Assembly: GCF_004803635.1 (NCBI RefSeq)
Contig: NZ_SSWX01000001.1
Coordinates: 62,001 to 126,000, forward strand
Source of the DNA: Lampropedia aestuarii
Lineage (GTDB): Bacteria > Pseudomonadota > Gammaproteobacteria > Burkholderiales > Burkholderiaceae_C
Reading direction: 5' to 3'
DNA: 64,000 nt
Numbering within the stretch: the stretch's first letter is position 1; each line of letters begins with the position of its first letter. Of the stretch, positions 43,727-52,653 are shown piece after piece. Both the position numbers and the translations under genes were made by a program. The notes under the pieces are model-generated. The model had not been told where the DNA came from, did no database searches, and saw only the letters and a program-made list of their open reading frames with translations.

Positions 43727-45421
43727 ATGCCACAGTCCTCAACCTCCACTAGCCGACACCAATACCCTCTCAAACAAGAGTGGCCTGCTGAGCTGGTTCA
43801 AAAATACCGCGAAGCCGGTTACTGGCGCGGCGAAACCATGACTGGCTTTTTGCGCCACAATGCCAGCGAGTTTGCCGAACGCATTGCGATTGCCGGCTTC
43901 AGTGGCGACCAATGGCAGCGCTGGACATATGCGCAATTGTGGAACAAGGTGGAGACCGCAGCCGCCGGCTTCCTGGCTCTTGGCTTGCAACCTGGCGACC
44001 GTGTGGTCGTGCAAATTGGCAATATGCCAGAGTTTTACAGCACCGTGTTTGGCCTCTTTCGCGCGGGTCTGATTCCGGTGTATGCACTGCCTGCGCACCG
44101 CCACACTGAAATCGTGCATTTCGCACGCAAAGCCGAGGCTTCGGCCTACGTGACGATGCAGCAGTATGAGCAGTTTGACTACCGCGCATTGGCACGCGAA
44201 GTCCAGGCCCAGTGCCCTGCACTGGAGCATGTGGTCATCATCGGCGAAGCCCAAGAGTTCCATGCATTCCATGGCTTTAAAGCCCAGCCTGGGTTGCTGC
44301 CCACACAAGACGCCGACCCGCAAGCCGTGGCCTTCTTGCAAATTTCGGGTGGCAGCACTGGCCTGTCGAAATTGATTCCGCGCACGCACGACGACTACAT
44401 CTACAGCTTTAGAGCCAGCAACGAGATTTGCAACATCACCGAACGCAGCGTCTATATGGTGGCCTTGCCCGCCGCACACAACTTCCCAATGAGCTCACCG
44501 GGCGCATTTGGCGCCTTGTATGCGGGCGCGGCCGTAGTCCTCAGCCCCAACCCTTCGCCAGAAGCCGCTTTTCCACTGATCGCACAGGAGCAGGTCACGG
44601 CCGTGGGCCTGGTTCCTCCATTGGCACTGCTGTGGGCACAAGCAGCGCAAAGCAGCGCATATGCGTTGACCAGCTTGCAGGTTGTACAAGTCGGTGGCGC
44701 CAAGCTAACGCCAGAGGCGGCTCGCCGCGTCATCGGCGGTTTGCAATGCCAATTGCAACAAGTCTTTGGCATGGCAGAAGGCCTGGTGAACTACACCCGC
44801 CTCAACGACTCGGAAGAGACGATCATTGGCACGCAAGGGCGCCCCATCAGCCCAGGCGATGAGATCCTGGTCGTTGATGACCACGGCCACCCACTGGATT
44901 CTGGCAAGACAGGCTATTTGCTCACACGCGGCCCGTACACATTGCGCGCCTACCACAACGACGATGCGGCCAACGCCCGCAGCTTCACCGAAGACGGCTT
45001 CTACCGCACTGGCGACGTGGTGCTGCGCACGGCCGAAGGCTATCTGATCGTGCAAGGCCGTGCCACCGACCATATCAACCGTGCAGGCGAGAAAATCTCG
45101 GCGGAAGAAATTGAAGACCATTTGCTCGCCCACCCGCAAGTGTTTGATGCCACTGTCGTTTCCGTTCCTGACGAATTTTTAGGTGAGCGCAGCTGTGCCT
45201 TCATCATTGCCAAAGCAGGCGAACAACCGCGTGCAATTGAACTCAAACAATGGTTTAAGACGCGTGGCGTAGCAGCCTTCAAAATTCCAGACCAGATCGT
45301 TTTTGTTGACTCATTTGGCACCACGGCAGTGGGCAAGACCAGCCGCAAGGAGCTGCGTGCAACACTGCGCCAAAACCTGCTTGACGCAGAAAAAAATGCC
45401 AAAGATTCGCATCGCCAATAA
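43727..45421 (+). CDS. 2,3-dihydroxybenzoate-AMP ligase (EntE/DhbE-like)
   Basis: An ANL-superfamily adenylating enzyme, 564 residues. It activates an aryl acid (2,3-dihydroxybenzoate or salicylate) to the acyl-adenylate and loads it on an aryl carrier protein in catechol siderophore synthesis. Core motifs: A3 SGGSTGLSKLIPRTH, A4 region LPAAHNFPMSSPGAFG (the HN[FY]PxSSPG pattern of DHB-specific ligases), A5 FGMAEGLVNYTRL, A7 YRTGDV, A8 GRATDHINRAGEKIS, A10 lysine in VGKTSRKEL. The ATG at 43727 is chosen over a TTG three codons earlier. No isochorismate synthase, DHB dehydrogenase, carrier protein or NRPS gene is adjacent. Confidence 0.88.
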   Translation: MPQSSTSTSRHQYPLKQEWPAELVQKYREAGYWRGETMTGFLRHNASEFAERIAIAGFSGDQWQRWTYAQLWNKVETAAAGFLALGLQPGDRVVVQIGNMPEFYSTVFGLFRAGLIPVYALPAHRHTEIVHFARKAEASAYVTMQQYEQFDYRALAREVQAQCPALEHVVIIGEAQEFHAFHGFKAQPGLLPTQDADPQAVAFLQISGGSTGLSKLIPRTHDDYIYSFRASNEICNITERSVYMVALPAAHNFPMSSPGAFGALYAGAAVVLSPNPSPEAAFPLIAQEQVTAVGLVPPLALLWAQAAQSSAYALTSLQVVQVGGAKLTPEAARRVIGGLQCQLQQVFGMAEGLVNYTRLNDSEETIIGTQGRPISPGDEILVVDDHGHPLDSGKTGYLLTRGPYTLRAYHNDDAANARSFTEDGFYRTGDVVLRTAEGYLIVQGRATDHINRAGEKISAEEIEDHLLAHPQVFDATVVSVPDEFLGERSCAFIIAKAGEQPRAIELKQWFKTRGVAAFKIPDQIVFVDSFGTTAVGKTSRKELRATLRQNLLDAEKNAKDSHRQ

Positions 45422-45816
45422 GCGCAATGCTGCTTGCAAAAAGCGCGACTCGTAAAGCGGATGCGACCAGCCGCATGCTGCACCTGGTCGTGGCCGTCGC
45501 CCATCATCACAGTGCCAATGGTTCAATCTGCGCAGTGTCAACGGGAAAGTGTGCAGATAACCATCTGGTATATGCGGTTTAATGCAACACTTTTGAGTAG
45601 AAAGCGCAGCGTGCCACGATGCGCAATCTGCCCACCGCCTCAGCGTCTAATTGGCGGCACCAGCAGGCCAGCAGCGGCTTTGCCGGCAGTGTTTTCTCTC
45701 TTGCCAATTTCGCATCAGAGTTCTAGAATTTGTAACAGTTATAAAAATCAAAGGCTTATAAAGATTTTTTTTGATTTTTTGGTCACAATACCCTTGTTAC
45801 AAATTCACTTCCGACT
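45422..45816. other. Intergenic region upstream of ompR
   Basis: 395 bases without a supported gene. The last 100 are AT-rich and contain a perfect 11-bp inverted repeat (gaatttgtaac at 45726-45736, gttacaaattc at 45796-45806). The half-site GTTACAAA resembles OmpR boxes, so ompR may regulate itself. Confidence 0.5.
45726..45806 (+). promoter_or_regulatory. Candidate autoregulatory OmpR half-sites before ompR
   Basis: Two perfect 11-bp inverted half-sites (gaatttgtaac and gttacaaattc) are separated by 59 bases and flank an AT-rich stretch with T-tracts just before the ompR start at 45817. They resemble GTTACA-type OmpR recognition sequences; binding is inferred only. Confidence 0.4.
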
Positions 45817-46587
45817 ATGAATACTGAAGAAAACGTTCTGATTGAAGATGGGCAAGAGCCCTCCAGTGCGGGCCGCGCAGACAAAATCCTGATTGTGGAT
45901 GACGATGCTCGCATTCGTGATCTGCTGCGCCGCTACCTGTCTCAAGAAGGCTTTGAGGTCATGGTCGCTGAAGACGGCAAGGCGCTCAACCGCATCATGC
46001 TGCGTGATACGTTTGATCTGATTGTGCTGGACCTGATGCTACCTGGCGAAGATGGCTTGTCGATTTGCCGCCGCCTGCGTGGCAATAACGACCGCATCCC
46101 GATCATCATGCTCACAGCGAAAAGCGAAGAAGTCGATCGCATCGTGGGCCTGGAAGTCGGTGCTGATGACTATTTGGGCAAACCTTTTAACCCGCGCGAA
46201 TTGCTGGCGCGAATCCACGCCGTGCTGCGCCGCAGACCTGCACTGGAAGCCCCCGGCGCCCCAGCTGGTGACAGCGCGATCGCACACTTTGGCTCCTTCA
46301 CGTTCGACATGGGCGCGCGCTCATTGCATAAAAACGGCGAAGAGCTGCCTTTGACCACAGGTGAATTCGCGATGCTCAAAGCGCTGGTACGCCACCCACG
46401 CCAGCCACTCTCGCGTGAAAAGCTGGCTCTTTTGGCACGTGGCCGTGAGTTTGAGCCTTTTGATCGGAGCCTGGATGTGCAAGTTTCGCGGCTGCGCAAG
46501 CTGGTTGAAGAAGACGCGACTTCGCCACGCTATATTCAGACCGTCTGGGGTGTGGGCTATGTGTTCGTACCCGATGGCAACAATTAA
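45817..46587 (+). CDS. ompR: Two-component response regulator OmpR
   Basis: A 256-residue OmpR: receiver domain with the DDD acidic cluster (28-30), phosphoacceptor Asp72 in LIVLDLMLPGEDGLSICRRL, Thr in MLTAKSEEVDR, Lys in LGKPFNPRELLARI, then the winged helix (LPLTTGEFAMLKALV, REKLALLARGREFEPFDRSL, DVQVSRLRKLVE, TVWGVGYVFVPDG). The DNA-binding half is very close to enterobacterial OmpR (LLARGREYEPFDRS-type). It is convergent with its likely kinase gene envZ, with a shared terminator between them. Confidence 0.93.
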   Translation: MNTEENVLIEDGQEPSSAGRADKILIVDDDARIRDLLRRYLSQEGFEVMVAEDGKALNRIMLRDTFDLIVLDLMLPGEDGLSICRRLRGNNDRIPIIMLTAKSEEVDRIVGLEVGADDYLGKPFNPRELLARIHAVLRRRPALEAPGAPAGDSAIAHFGSFTFDMGARSLHKNGEELPLTTGEFAMLKALVRHPRQPLSREKLALLARGREFEPFDRSLDVQVSRLRKLVEEDATSPRYIQTVWGVGYVFVPDGNN

Positions 46588-46617
46588 GCGCTTCTACCGC
46601 TCTTGAAAACCAACTTC

Positions 46618-46655
46618 AAAAGGCTTTACAGCAACGCGCTGTAAAGCCCTTTTTT
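46618..46655. terminator. Terminator between convergent ompR and envZ
   Basis: ggctttacagc (46622-46632), loop aacgc, gctgtaaagcc (46638-46648) is a perfect 11-bp stem with T6 on the plus side and A-rich sequence before it, so it can work in both directions. Confidence 0.85.
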
Positions 46656-46706
46656 GCGCCTTCGTGCTGGATCGCCAGTGCTACTGGCGCGCCTCTACAT
46701 GCCCAT

Positions 46707-48185
46707 TTACAGCTGCGAAGGTCGAAACGTATTGCGCTTGATTTTTGGCCGTTGCAAACGCTGCTCTTCTTCCCATTGCTGATTGCTTGGGGCCTGGTCC
46801 AAGCGAATGTGCGCGACCAAGCCACCCGAAGGCGTATTGGTCAGCGCAAAACGCCCGCCCATGCGCTGGATCGTCTTGTCTACAATCGACAGGCCAAGGC
46901 CCGCGCCTGCACCTGCATCGGCTGTGCGCGCCGTATCACCACGGAAAAATGGTTTGAGCAAATTACCCAAGTCAGACTCGGCCACACCGGGGCCATGGTC
47001 CCTGATCTTAAGGAACACGTATTTCTCATTGGCAAATGTGGTGGCCAGAATGTCTACCTCTGTGGTGCTGGTTCCTGGGGTTTTACCATAGCGGCGTGCA
47101 TTCTCTAGTAGATTGGTGATCACACGGGCCAACTCGACCTCGTCGGCAAACACATACAAGTCTTCTGGCACGTTGGCACGTACCTTCATTTCGCCAAACT
47201 CTTGGATCGAGAACACGCAGTTGGAGACCACCGCCTGCAAATTCACACTGGCGCGCACGCCTGAGATTGGGCGCGCATAATCCATGAACTTGTCAATAAT
47301 GGCATCAAGCTGCACGATATCTGCGACCATGTGGTCACGGGCTACTTCGTCGTTGACGCTCATCTCGGTCTCAAGTCGCAACCTGGCCAATGGCGTTCGC
47401 AAGTCGTGCGAAATACCGGCCATCATCACGGCCCGATCCTGTTCAACCTTGGCCAATTGCTCGGCCATGCGGTTAAAACCAATATTAAGCTGGCGAATTT
47501 CACTGGTGGCCACCTCCTCATTGAGCTGGCTATTGCCAAAATCACCCTCGCGCAAACGGAAGGTCGCATTAGAGAGTTCCTGAATGGGTTTATTGAGCAA
47601 GCGTGTAATCACCGCTGCACCTAACAAAGACACGGCAATCGCAATGATCAACCACAGCAAAACGGTGCGCCCACCAACCGGCGTCAGCCGCGAGCCGTCC
47701 ATCAGCAACCAGGTGTAGTCATCGCCCAAAAGAAAACTCACCCATAGGCCTTGAATGCCATTGACACTAGTGGCCACCAGGGTTTCAGGGCCGATCCGTT
47801 TGCGTAGTTCTTCAGTAATTTTTTGGCCCAAAGCGGTATCGGGCATCAACTCATAGGTATCAGTAGGCTCATGGGGCTGGATGCGCATGCCCTCCTGCTC
47901 AGACAGGGTTTTGAGCAATGAAATGCGCGCAATCGAATCCGAATGCGTCAGCCCCACCCGGCTCAGGTTGACCATGCTGGCAATTTGCTGGGCCGTATGC
48001 AGTGTGCGCGGCTCAAAATCCAAAGCACGGAAAGACTGTAACCAGGCCAAAATAGTGGCAATCAGCAGCAGCGCCAACAAAATAAACGTGCGCCAAAAGA
48101 GCGTCACACGAATGCGCTTTTGGCGTGAGCCAATGTGTTCTATATAAATCAACGACGGATCGTTGGGCGTTTCATAAGCATCCAT
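46707..48185 (-). CDS. envZ: Sensor histidine kinase EnvZ-like
   Basis: A 492-residue inner-membrane kinase: segment 1 at about 29-50, periplasmic domain (51-172), segment 2 (174-194), HAMP (195-248), H box MMAGISHDLRTPLARLRLE with His260, N box LARVITNLLENARRYG, G1 IRDHGPGV, F box LLKPFFRGD, G2 GAGAGLGLSIV. It ends with a basic tail (RLQRPKIKRNTF). The H box and downstream RLRLETEMS are typical of EnvZ partners of OmpR. Here it is encoded on the opposite strand from ompR and tail to tail with it, not in the usual ompR-envZ operon. Confidence 0.88.
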   Translation of the reverse strand: MDAYETPNDPSLIYIEHIGSRQKRIRVTLFWRTFILLALLLIATILAWLQSFRALDFEPRTLHTAQQIASMVNLSRVGLTHSDSIARISLLKTLSEQEGMRIQPHEPTDTYELMPDTALGQKITEELRKRIGPETLVATSVNGIQGLWVSFLLGDDYTWLLMDGSRLTPVGGRTVLLWLIIAIAVSLLGAAVITRLLNKPIQELSNATFRLREGDFGNSQLNEEVATSEIRQLNIGFNRMAEQLAKVEQDRAVMMAGISHDLRTPLARLRLETEMSVNDEVARDHMVADIVQLDAIIDKFMDYARPISGVRASVNLQAVVSNCVFSIQEFGEMKVRANVPEDLYVFADEVELARVITNLLENARRYGKTPGTSTTEVDILATTFANEKYVFLKIRDHGPGVAESDLGNLLKPFFRGDTARTADAGAGAGLGLSIVDKTIQRMGGRFALTNTPSGGLVAHIRLDQAPSNQQWEEEQRLQRPKIKRNTFRPSQL

Positions 48186-48864
48186 AAATTGTCCTCAACC
48201 ATCACCGTTTGCGTTAATCCGTCATTGCACCCTATGCAATTCAAGGCAATCACGCCTTAGAGCCTGTTCAAAGTCTCGGTGCAGTCGCGCAAGGCACAAA
48301 AAAGAGGCAGTGTAAAGCGCCTTTTGCAGCTCAGACATGAGTATGGGCACTACTGGCACGCCGCAATGCGCTTTGGTGTGCCTTGCCCTTAGGACTGGCG
48401 ACTAAAAGGCCACTGTTTTGTTAAAAATCATCATCAGCCAAGTAGCCTGACTGGTTATTTACCGCGCATTGCAGCCTTTTGTACTTCAACGCGACTGCGT
48501 GGTGATCATGTGCAGACTCTAAGCTGCCGACCGGAGCCTTCTGGCCTTAAACCAGCAAAACCATGGGTTTAGAGATTGATTCTGGCAGACCATCGCATCG
48601 ATTGATGGGAAAATACAAGAAAAGTGATCAAACAATCAAACAATGTGATACAAATAATACCAATTGAAATCTAGCAACAATTTGGGCATAGGTTCATTCA
48701 GAGAGTCGGTTGCGTTGTGCTGTGTGCATTCAGCAGTGGCTGCATGGATTTGGCGTTTCTGAACCACGCAATGTCTGTTGTATGGCAATACGCGCACAGC
48801 GCTAATTATTTGATATAGCTACCACTAGCATAGGAACGCTTCGCCAGAGATCAAAAGGTAAATA
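48186..48864. other. Intergenic region between divergent envZ and the GGDEF-EAL gene
   Basis: 679 bases. It contains the 266-bp MITE-like copy (48258-48523). The rest (48524-48864) is AT-rich, with a short repetition (gtgatcaaacaatcaaacaatgtgat near 48625-48650), and no supported gene; it probably carries the promoter of the GGDEF-EAL gene. Confidence 0.5.
48258..48523. mobile_element. MITE-like element, 266-bp copy with a decayed right end
   Basis: Starts tagagcctgttcaaagtctc and continues gcagtcgcgcaaggcacaaa, aaagaggcagt, then gtgtgccttgcc, and later tagcctgactggttatttac and cttcaacgcgactgcgt. The order and spacing of these blocks match the 281-bp copy at 22937-23217 read on its reverse strand. 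The right end reads gatcatgtgcagactctaag, where the other copy has gactttgaacaggctctaag, so it has drifted. No coding capacity. Confidence 0.7.
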
Positions 48865-51357
48865 ATGGATGCTCAGCGACACCACTTGAAGTCTCGCGTG
48901 CCAATAAGGCCCTCTGAGGCCGCCCCCACCAATCAAGAAGCACCATGGCGCGCCAAATGGGTGCCGTTGCTCGGCACGCTGCGTGCAAGCTGGCCTTTGA
49001 TCACGATCATCGTGATTCAGGCACTGATTGCACTGTATTCCATTTATATTTTGTCAGCCGTGCGCACCTATGTTGGTGGTGAGAGCCTGTGGAGCAAAGG
49101 CCAGAAAGAGGCGATCTACCAACTCAGCCGTTATGCCCTGACAGGCGATAACAGTGCCTATGCGGCCTATGCCAAAGCCTTGAGCATTCCGCTGGGTAAC
49201 AGGGATGCCAGGGTGGCCCTCATGCACGGCGATCCCGATCACGTCGCGGCCAGCATCGGTTTGGCCAAAGGCGGCAACCATTCCGATGACATTGGCAGCG
49301 CCATCAACTTGATGCTGTTTTTTGGTACATCAGCCCTGATGCGGGACACTGTCAAGTACTGGGAAATAGGTGACCAATATATTGCCCAAATCAAAGACTT
49401 GGGCGATGAAATCCACAGCCACTGGCAAAGCGGGATTGTCGATTCCGCGATCCAGGACCAATGGCTTACAAGCATCAACCAACTCAACACTGAGATCGCC
49501 CCTTTTGCGGCCAGCTTTACCACCTCCCTAGGCCACAGCTCACGCCTGGTCGTGCAGATTTTGATGTGGACAACCGCTTGCACCGCCGTGCTGATGGGGG
49601 TTTTGATCGTATGGCGCAATTACGTTTTGATCATGCAGCGCGAACGTGTACAGCGCGCGCTCAACAATGAACGCAAACAAGCAAAAGTCACACTGGCTGC
49701 GATTGGTGATGGCGTAGTCACCACCGATGCGGCAGAGCGGGTCTTGTACATGAACCATGCCGCCGAGCGCATTTTGGCGCTGCCTGAGGCGCAAGCGCAA
49801 GGCAGGCCCCTGCACGAGGTCTTGCGCTTTGAGAGCCGCCCAAACGGGGCTTGCACCGCGTACGAATCTGAGGCGGATACCGCGCATCAAGACCCAAGCC
49901 GCCAGATACGCCAAATCCAGCGCCATGATGGCCAAGTCATCTCGGTGCGCACTGTGACTACCAACCGCTCAGGTTTTGAGGGCGATGTTGACGGCAAAGT
50001 CGTGGTCTTGCATGACGCCACGCAAGAGCAAAGCTTTCTGGAGCAAGTGAGCTGGCACGCCAACCACGACTCCTTGACCTATCTGATGAACAGGCGCGCA
50101 TTCGAGCGGCGCTTGCAACAAGTACTCAGCCAGCCCCGTCAAGTTGGCGCAGAAGGGGTTTTGCTCTACATCGATATTGACCAATTCAAGCTGGTCAATG
50201 ACACCTGCGGCCACCAAGCAGGCGACTTTATTTTGCGCGAAATCTGCGCTATCTTACAAAGCAAAGTCAGCCGCGATCAAGCATTGGCGCGCTTGGGCGG
50301 GGACGAGTTTGGCATTTTGCTGCTCAACCACTCATTGCAAGCGGGCATGGCAATTGCCGAGCAATTGCGCTATGCAGTGCGCGAGACACGCTTTCGTTGG
50401 CAAGAGCGTGAGCTCAGCACCGGTCTGAGCATTGGCATGGTGCTGCTGAGCAACGAGTTTGACACTATGGAAGAGGTGATGCGCCTGGCCGACATGGCCT
50501 GCTACCAGGCCAAGGACGATGGCCGCAACCGTGTGTGCCTGTACGAGCCCCATAACGACGAGTTCTCTCGCTTGCACAATGAAATGGACTGGATTCGCAG
50601 GCTGCGCAATGCACTCGATACCCACCGGTTTGAGCTGCATGCACAGCCGCTGCTCGATTTGCAGAACGGGCCAAACACCTCAGCAGGCGTGCATATCGAG
50701 CTGCTGTTGCGGCTGCGCGATGAGCGCGGCAATCTGGTGCCGCCTGGCACCTTTATCCCTGCCGCAGAACTGTATGGTCTGATGCCTGAAATTGACCGTT
50801 GGGTGATTCGGCATGCGTTCAAGCACCTGCGCAATACCCCACGCATACAAGGCCAGCTGATAGGCCTATGCGCGATTAACCTCTCCGCAACCAGCATTGG
50901 TGATCCCGAGCTACTCGAATACATCCACGAACAATTCTCGGTCAGCCGCATCGATCCAGCACTTATTTGCTTTGAAGTCACAGAAACCAGTGCCATTACC
51001 AAACTGGCGCAAGCCCAAAGCCTGATCACCTCGCTGCGACAAATTGGCTGCCGCTTTGCGCTGGATGACTTTGGCGCGGGCATGTCTTCGTTTCGCTACC
51101 TCAAACACTTGCCAGTGGACATACTGAAGATCGATGGCAGCTTGATTGTGTCCATGCTTGAAGATCCCGCCAGCCTCGCCATGGTCGAAATGATCCACCA
51201 TCTTGCCCATATGATGGAGATACAAACGGTAGCCGAATTTGCCGAAAACAGCGCCATCATTGATCAGCTGCGCACAATTGGGGTGAATTACGCGCAGGGC
51301 TATGGCGTCTCCCAGCCGTTGCCCTTCATGACCACCAAACCAGCACCAATCGGCTAA
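48865..51357 (+). CDS. Membrane GGDEF-EAL cyclic-di-GMP enzyme with a PAS domain
   Basis: An 830-residue protein: membrane segments at about 44-66 and 228-252 with a periplasmic sensor between them, a PAS domain (about 275-385, AAIGDGVVTTDAAERVLYMN), a GGDEF domain with intact LARLGGDEFGILL (about 477-481) and LYIDIDQFKLVNDTCGHQAGD, and a C-terminal EAL domain. The EAL signature reads ELL (IELLLRL, about 611), but the other catalytic residues are in place: NLSATSI, FEVTETSA, LDDFGAGMSSF, LKIDGSLI, AEFAEN and QGYGVSQP. Either synthesis or breakdown of cyclic-di-GMP is possible. An AAGG site lies before the ATG. Not clustered with other signalling genes except the neighbouring envZ. Confidence 0.92.
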   Translation: MDAQRHHLKSRVPIRPSEAAPTNQEAPWRAKWVPLLGTLRASWPLITIIVIQALIALYSIYILSAVRTYVGGESLWSKGQKEAIYQLSRYALTGDNSAYAAYAKALSIPLGNRDARVALMHGDPDHVAASIGLAKGGNHSDDIGSAINLMLFFGTSALMRDTVKYWEIGDQYIAQIKDLGDEIHSHWQSGIVDSAIQDQWLTSINQLNTEIAPFAASFTTSLGHSSRLVVQILMWTTACTAVLMGVLIVWRNYVLIMQRERVQRALNNERKQAKVTLAAIGDGVVTTDAAERVLYMNHAAERILALPEAQAQGRPLHEVLRFESRPNGACTAYESEADTAHQDPSRQIRQIQRHDGQVISVRTVTTNRSGFEGDVDGKVVVLHDATQEQSFLEQVSWHANHDSLTYLMNRRAFERRLQQVLSQPRQVGAEGVLLYIDIDQFKLVNDTCGHQAGDFILREICAILQSKVSRDQALARLGGDEFGILLLNHSLQAGMAIAEQLRYAVRETRFRWQERELSTGLSIGMVLLSNEFDTMEEVMRLADMACYQAKDDGRNRVCLYEPHNDEFSRLHNEMDWIRRLRNALDTHRFELHAQPLLDLQNGPNTSAGVHIELLLRLRDERGNLVPPGTFIPAAELYGLMPEIDRWVIRHAFKHLRNTPRIQGQLIGLCAINLSATSIGDPELLEYIHEQFSVSRIDPALICFEVTETSAITKLAQAQSLITSLRQIGCRFALDDFGAGMSSFRYLKHLPVDILKIDGSLIVSMLEDPASLAMVEMIHHLAHMMEIQTVAEFAENSAIIDQLRTIGVNYAQGYGVSQPLPFMTTKPAPIG

Positions 51358-51509
51358 GGCACCGCCCCAAAGGCGATGCAGACGAGCCTAAAGCGTCGAC
51401 AGGTGCGCTGCACCCGCGGCCCACAGCTGCGCGACGACGCACTCGCTGTTGCAGGTCAATTGGGGCAAGCTGGCGCATGCACGCAAACACAGTCATGGGA
51501 GCCTGGCTG

Positions 51510-51523
51510 TTTGAACAGGTTTA
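51510..51523 (-). repeat. Solo end of the dispersed inverted-repeat family
   Basis: tttgaacaggttta matches the outer terminus of the element in reverse orientation, with one change (ggct to ggtt). No partner end was recognised, though gcgcgacgacgc some 75 bases upstream is reminiscent of the next inner part. Confidence 0.4.
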
Positions 51524-51552
51524 GAATATCAAAAAAACATCAACCTCGTACC

Positions 51553-51762
51553 ATGATTGCTTCTCCACTGTCTCTGTATTCGACAACCAATCCTTTGCTG
51601 ACTTTGATTATTTGGTTCGACAACAAGACGCGTTTATTCAAGGCCCAAAGCCCCGATTTGGCTGGCTGGGAATCACAGGCAGCCACTCCACACGCGCTGC
51701 ATCAACAGCTGATTCAAGCCCTCGATTTACAACGCGCGCGTTTGCAGATAGCGTTTCGTTGA
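51553..51762 (+). CDS. Small hypothetical protein (69 residues)
   Basis: A frame of 69 codons starting MIASPLSLYSTTNPLLTLII and ending LQRARLQIAFR. It has one hydrophobic patch near the N-terminus and an amphipathic C-terminal half. I recognise no family, and there is no clear ribosome binding site. The frame is open further upstream (to 51376), but that part is low in plausibility and crosses a repeat end. It lies between the GGDEF-EAL gene and the convergent DUF1178 gene. Confidence 0.35.
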   Translation: MIASPLSLYSTTNPLLTLIIWFDNKTRLFKAQSPDLAGWESQAATPHALHQQLIQALDLQRARLQIAFR

Positions 51763-51877
51763 ACGCATTCCCCCAAACCAATCACTGCGCCTGACCAGGC
51801 TATGCCATCGGGCCTGGCGCTAGGCGCATAACGCTGTCATCTGATGCGTATGGCCTCAGCCTGTTTTTGAGCGGGCA

Positions 51878-52396
51878 TTACTGCAGCGGCTCTTTGGCTT
51901 GTGCTGCCATGGGCAACACAGGCACTCCCTCCTCCAGCAGCTCAACCACTTCGTCCATACTGGCCTGGCCGTGAATGAGGCGCTCAGGGGCCTGGCCTTC
52001 GTGGATTTTTCTCGCCTCATCGGCAAAATCGCTGCCCACATCTTCTGCTGTGGCCAATACCGCTCTGGAGTACGCCAGCCACTGTGCATGCAGGGCTGCC
52101 AGGGCTTGCTGCTGCTCAGGGCTTGGTGCAACCTGCGCACTACTGGCGACAGCTTGCGCTGGCTCAACAGCAGCGTGCTGCGGCGTATGCTCTGTAACAG
52201 CCCGGGGTCTGACCTCCGTTTGGCGGTTGCTTTTCATTGCGACATATGGCGCACTGAGGCTTTTCTCGACATGCAAGCTATCGCATACCGGGCAAGTCAG
52301 CATGCGCTTGGCGCGCTGCGTCTGGTAGTCATCTTCCGAGCTGAACCAGCCTTCAAACTGGTGGCCCCGCTCACACCGAAGATCCAAAACCTTCAT
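51878..52396 (-). CDS. DUF1178 family protein
   Basis: A 172-residue protein of unknown function conserved in many beta- and alphaproteobacteria. Family marks: MKVLDLRCERGHQFEGWF with a zinc-finger-like Cys, then CPVCDS (a CxxC pair) at about 37-40, a variable Gln/Ala-rich middle, and a conserved C-terminal half ending with ADEARKIHEGQAPERLIHGQ and EEGVPVLPM. The two cysteine positions suggest a metal-binding N-terminal ribbon. I chose the ATG at 52394-52396 because the family begins MKVLDL; seven codons upstream are open. It follows nuoN on the same strand after 280 bases that include a terminator. Confidence 0.88.
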   Translation of the reverse strand: MKVLDLRCERGHQFEGWFSSEDDYQTQRAKRMLTCPVCDSLHVEKSLSAPYVAMKSNRQTEVRPRAVTEHTPQHAAVEPAQAVASSAQVAPSPEQQQALAALHAQWLAYSRAVLATAEDVGSDFADEARKIHEGQAPERLIHGQASMDEVVELLEEGVPVLPMAAQAKEPLQ

Positions 52397-52472
52397 GTCA
52401 ACAGTCTTTATAAACAAAAGAAAATACAGATCAGCATGCCTGACTGGCCATGCCTCACACCAAAACGCCCCT

Positions 52473-52490
52473 TAGAGCCTGTTCATCATT
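52473..52490 (-). repeat. Solo end of the dispersed inverted-repeat family downstream of nuoN
   Basis: tagagcctgttcatcatt matches the outer terminus of the element (compare 4113 and 42090, which also have gttcatca in place of gttcaaag). No second end is visible before the nuo terminator at 52623. Confidence 0.5.
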
Positions 52491-52622
52491 AAAAAGTCAG
52501 TAAGCCATGGTATAGCAGTGTTGGATATTTGTCTGCAAATGCACACATTGGCCCCCTACCCTCGCCCCAAACACGGCATGCACAGCCAGAAAAAAGGCTG
52601 TTAAGCAGGACCTGGAAGCCAT

Positions 52623-52653
52623 AAAAAAAGCCCCGTAAATACGGAGCTTTTTG
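52623..52653 (-). terminator. Rho-independent terminator of the nuo operon
   Basis: Read on minus: agctccgta, short loop, tacggggct followed by seven T residues; one G-U pair in the 9-bp stem. It lies about 25 bases after the nuoN stop codon. Confidence 0.8.

Noticed and set aside
48865-51357. The possibility that the EAL domain is dead because the signature reads ELL
   Set aside because: The catalytic Glu of the signature and the later Asn, Glu, Asp-Asp, Lys, Glu and Gln positions are all visible, so inactivity is not supported.
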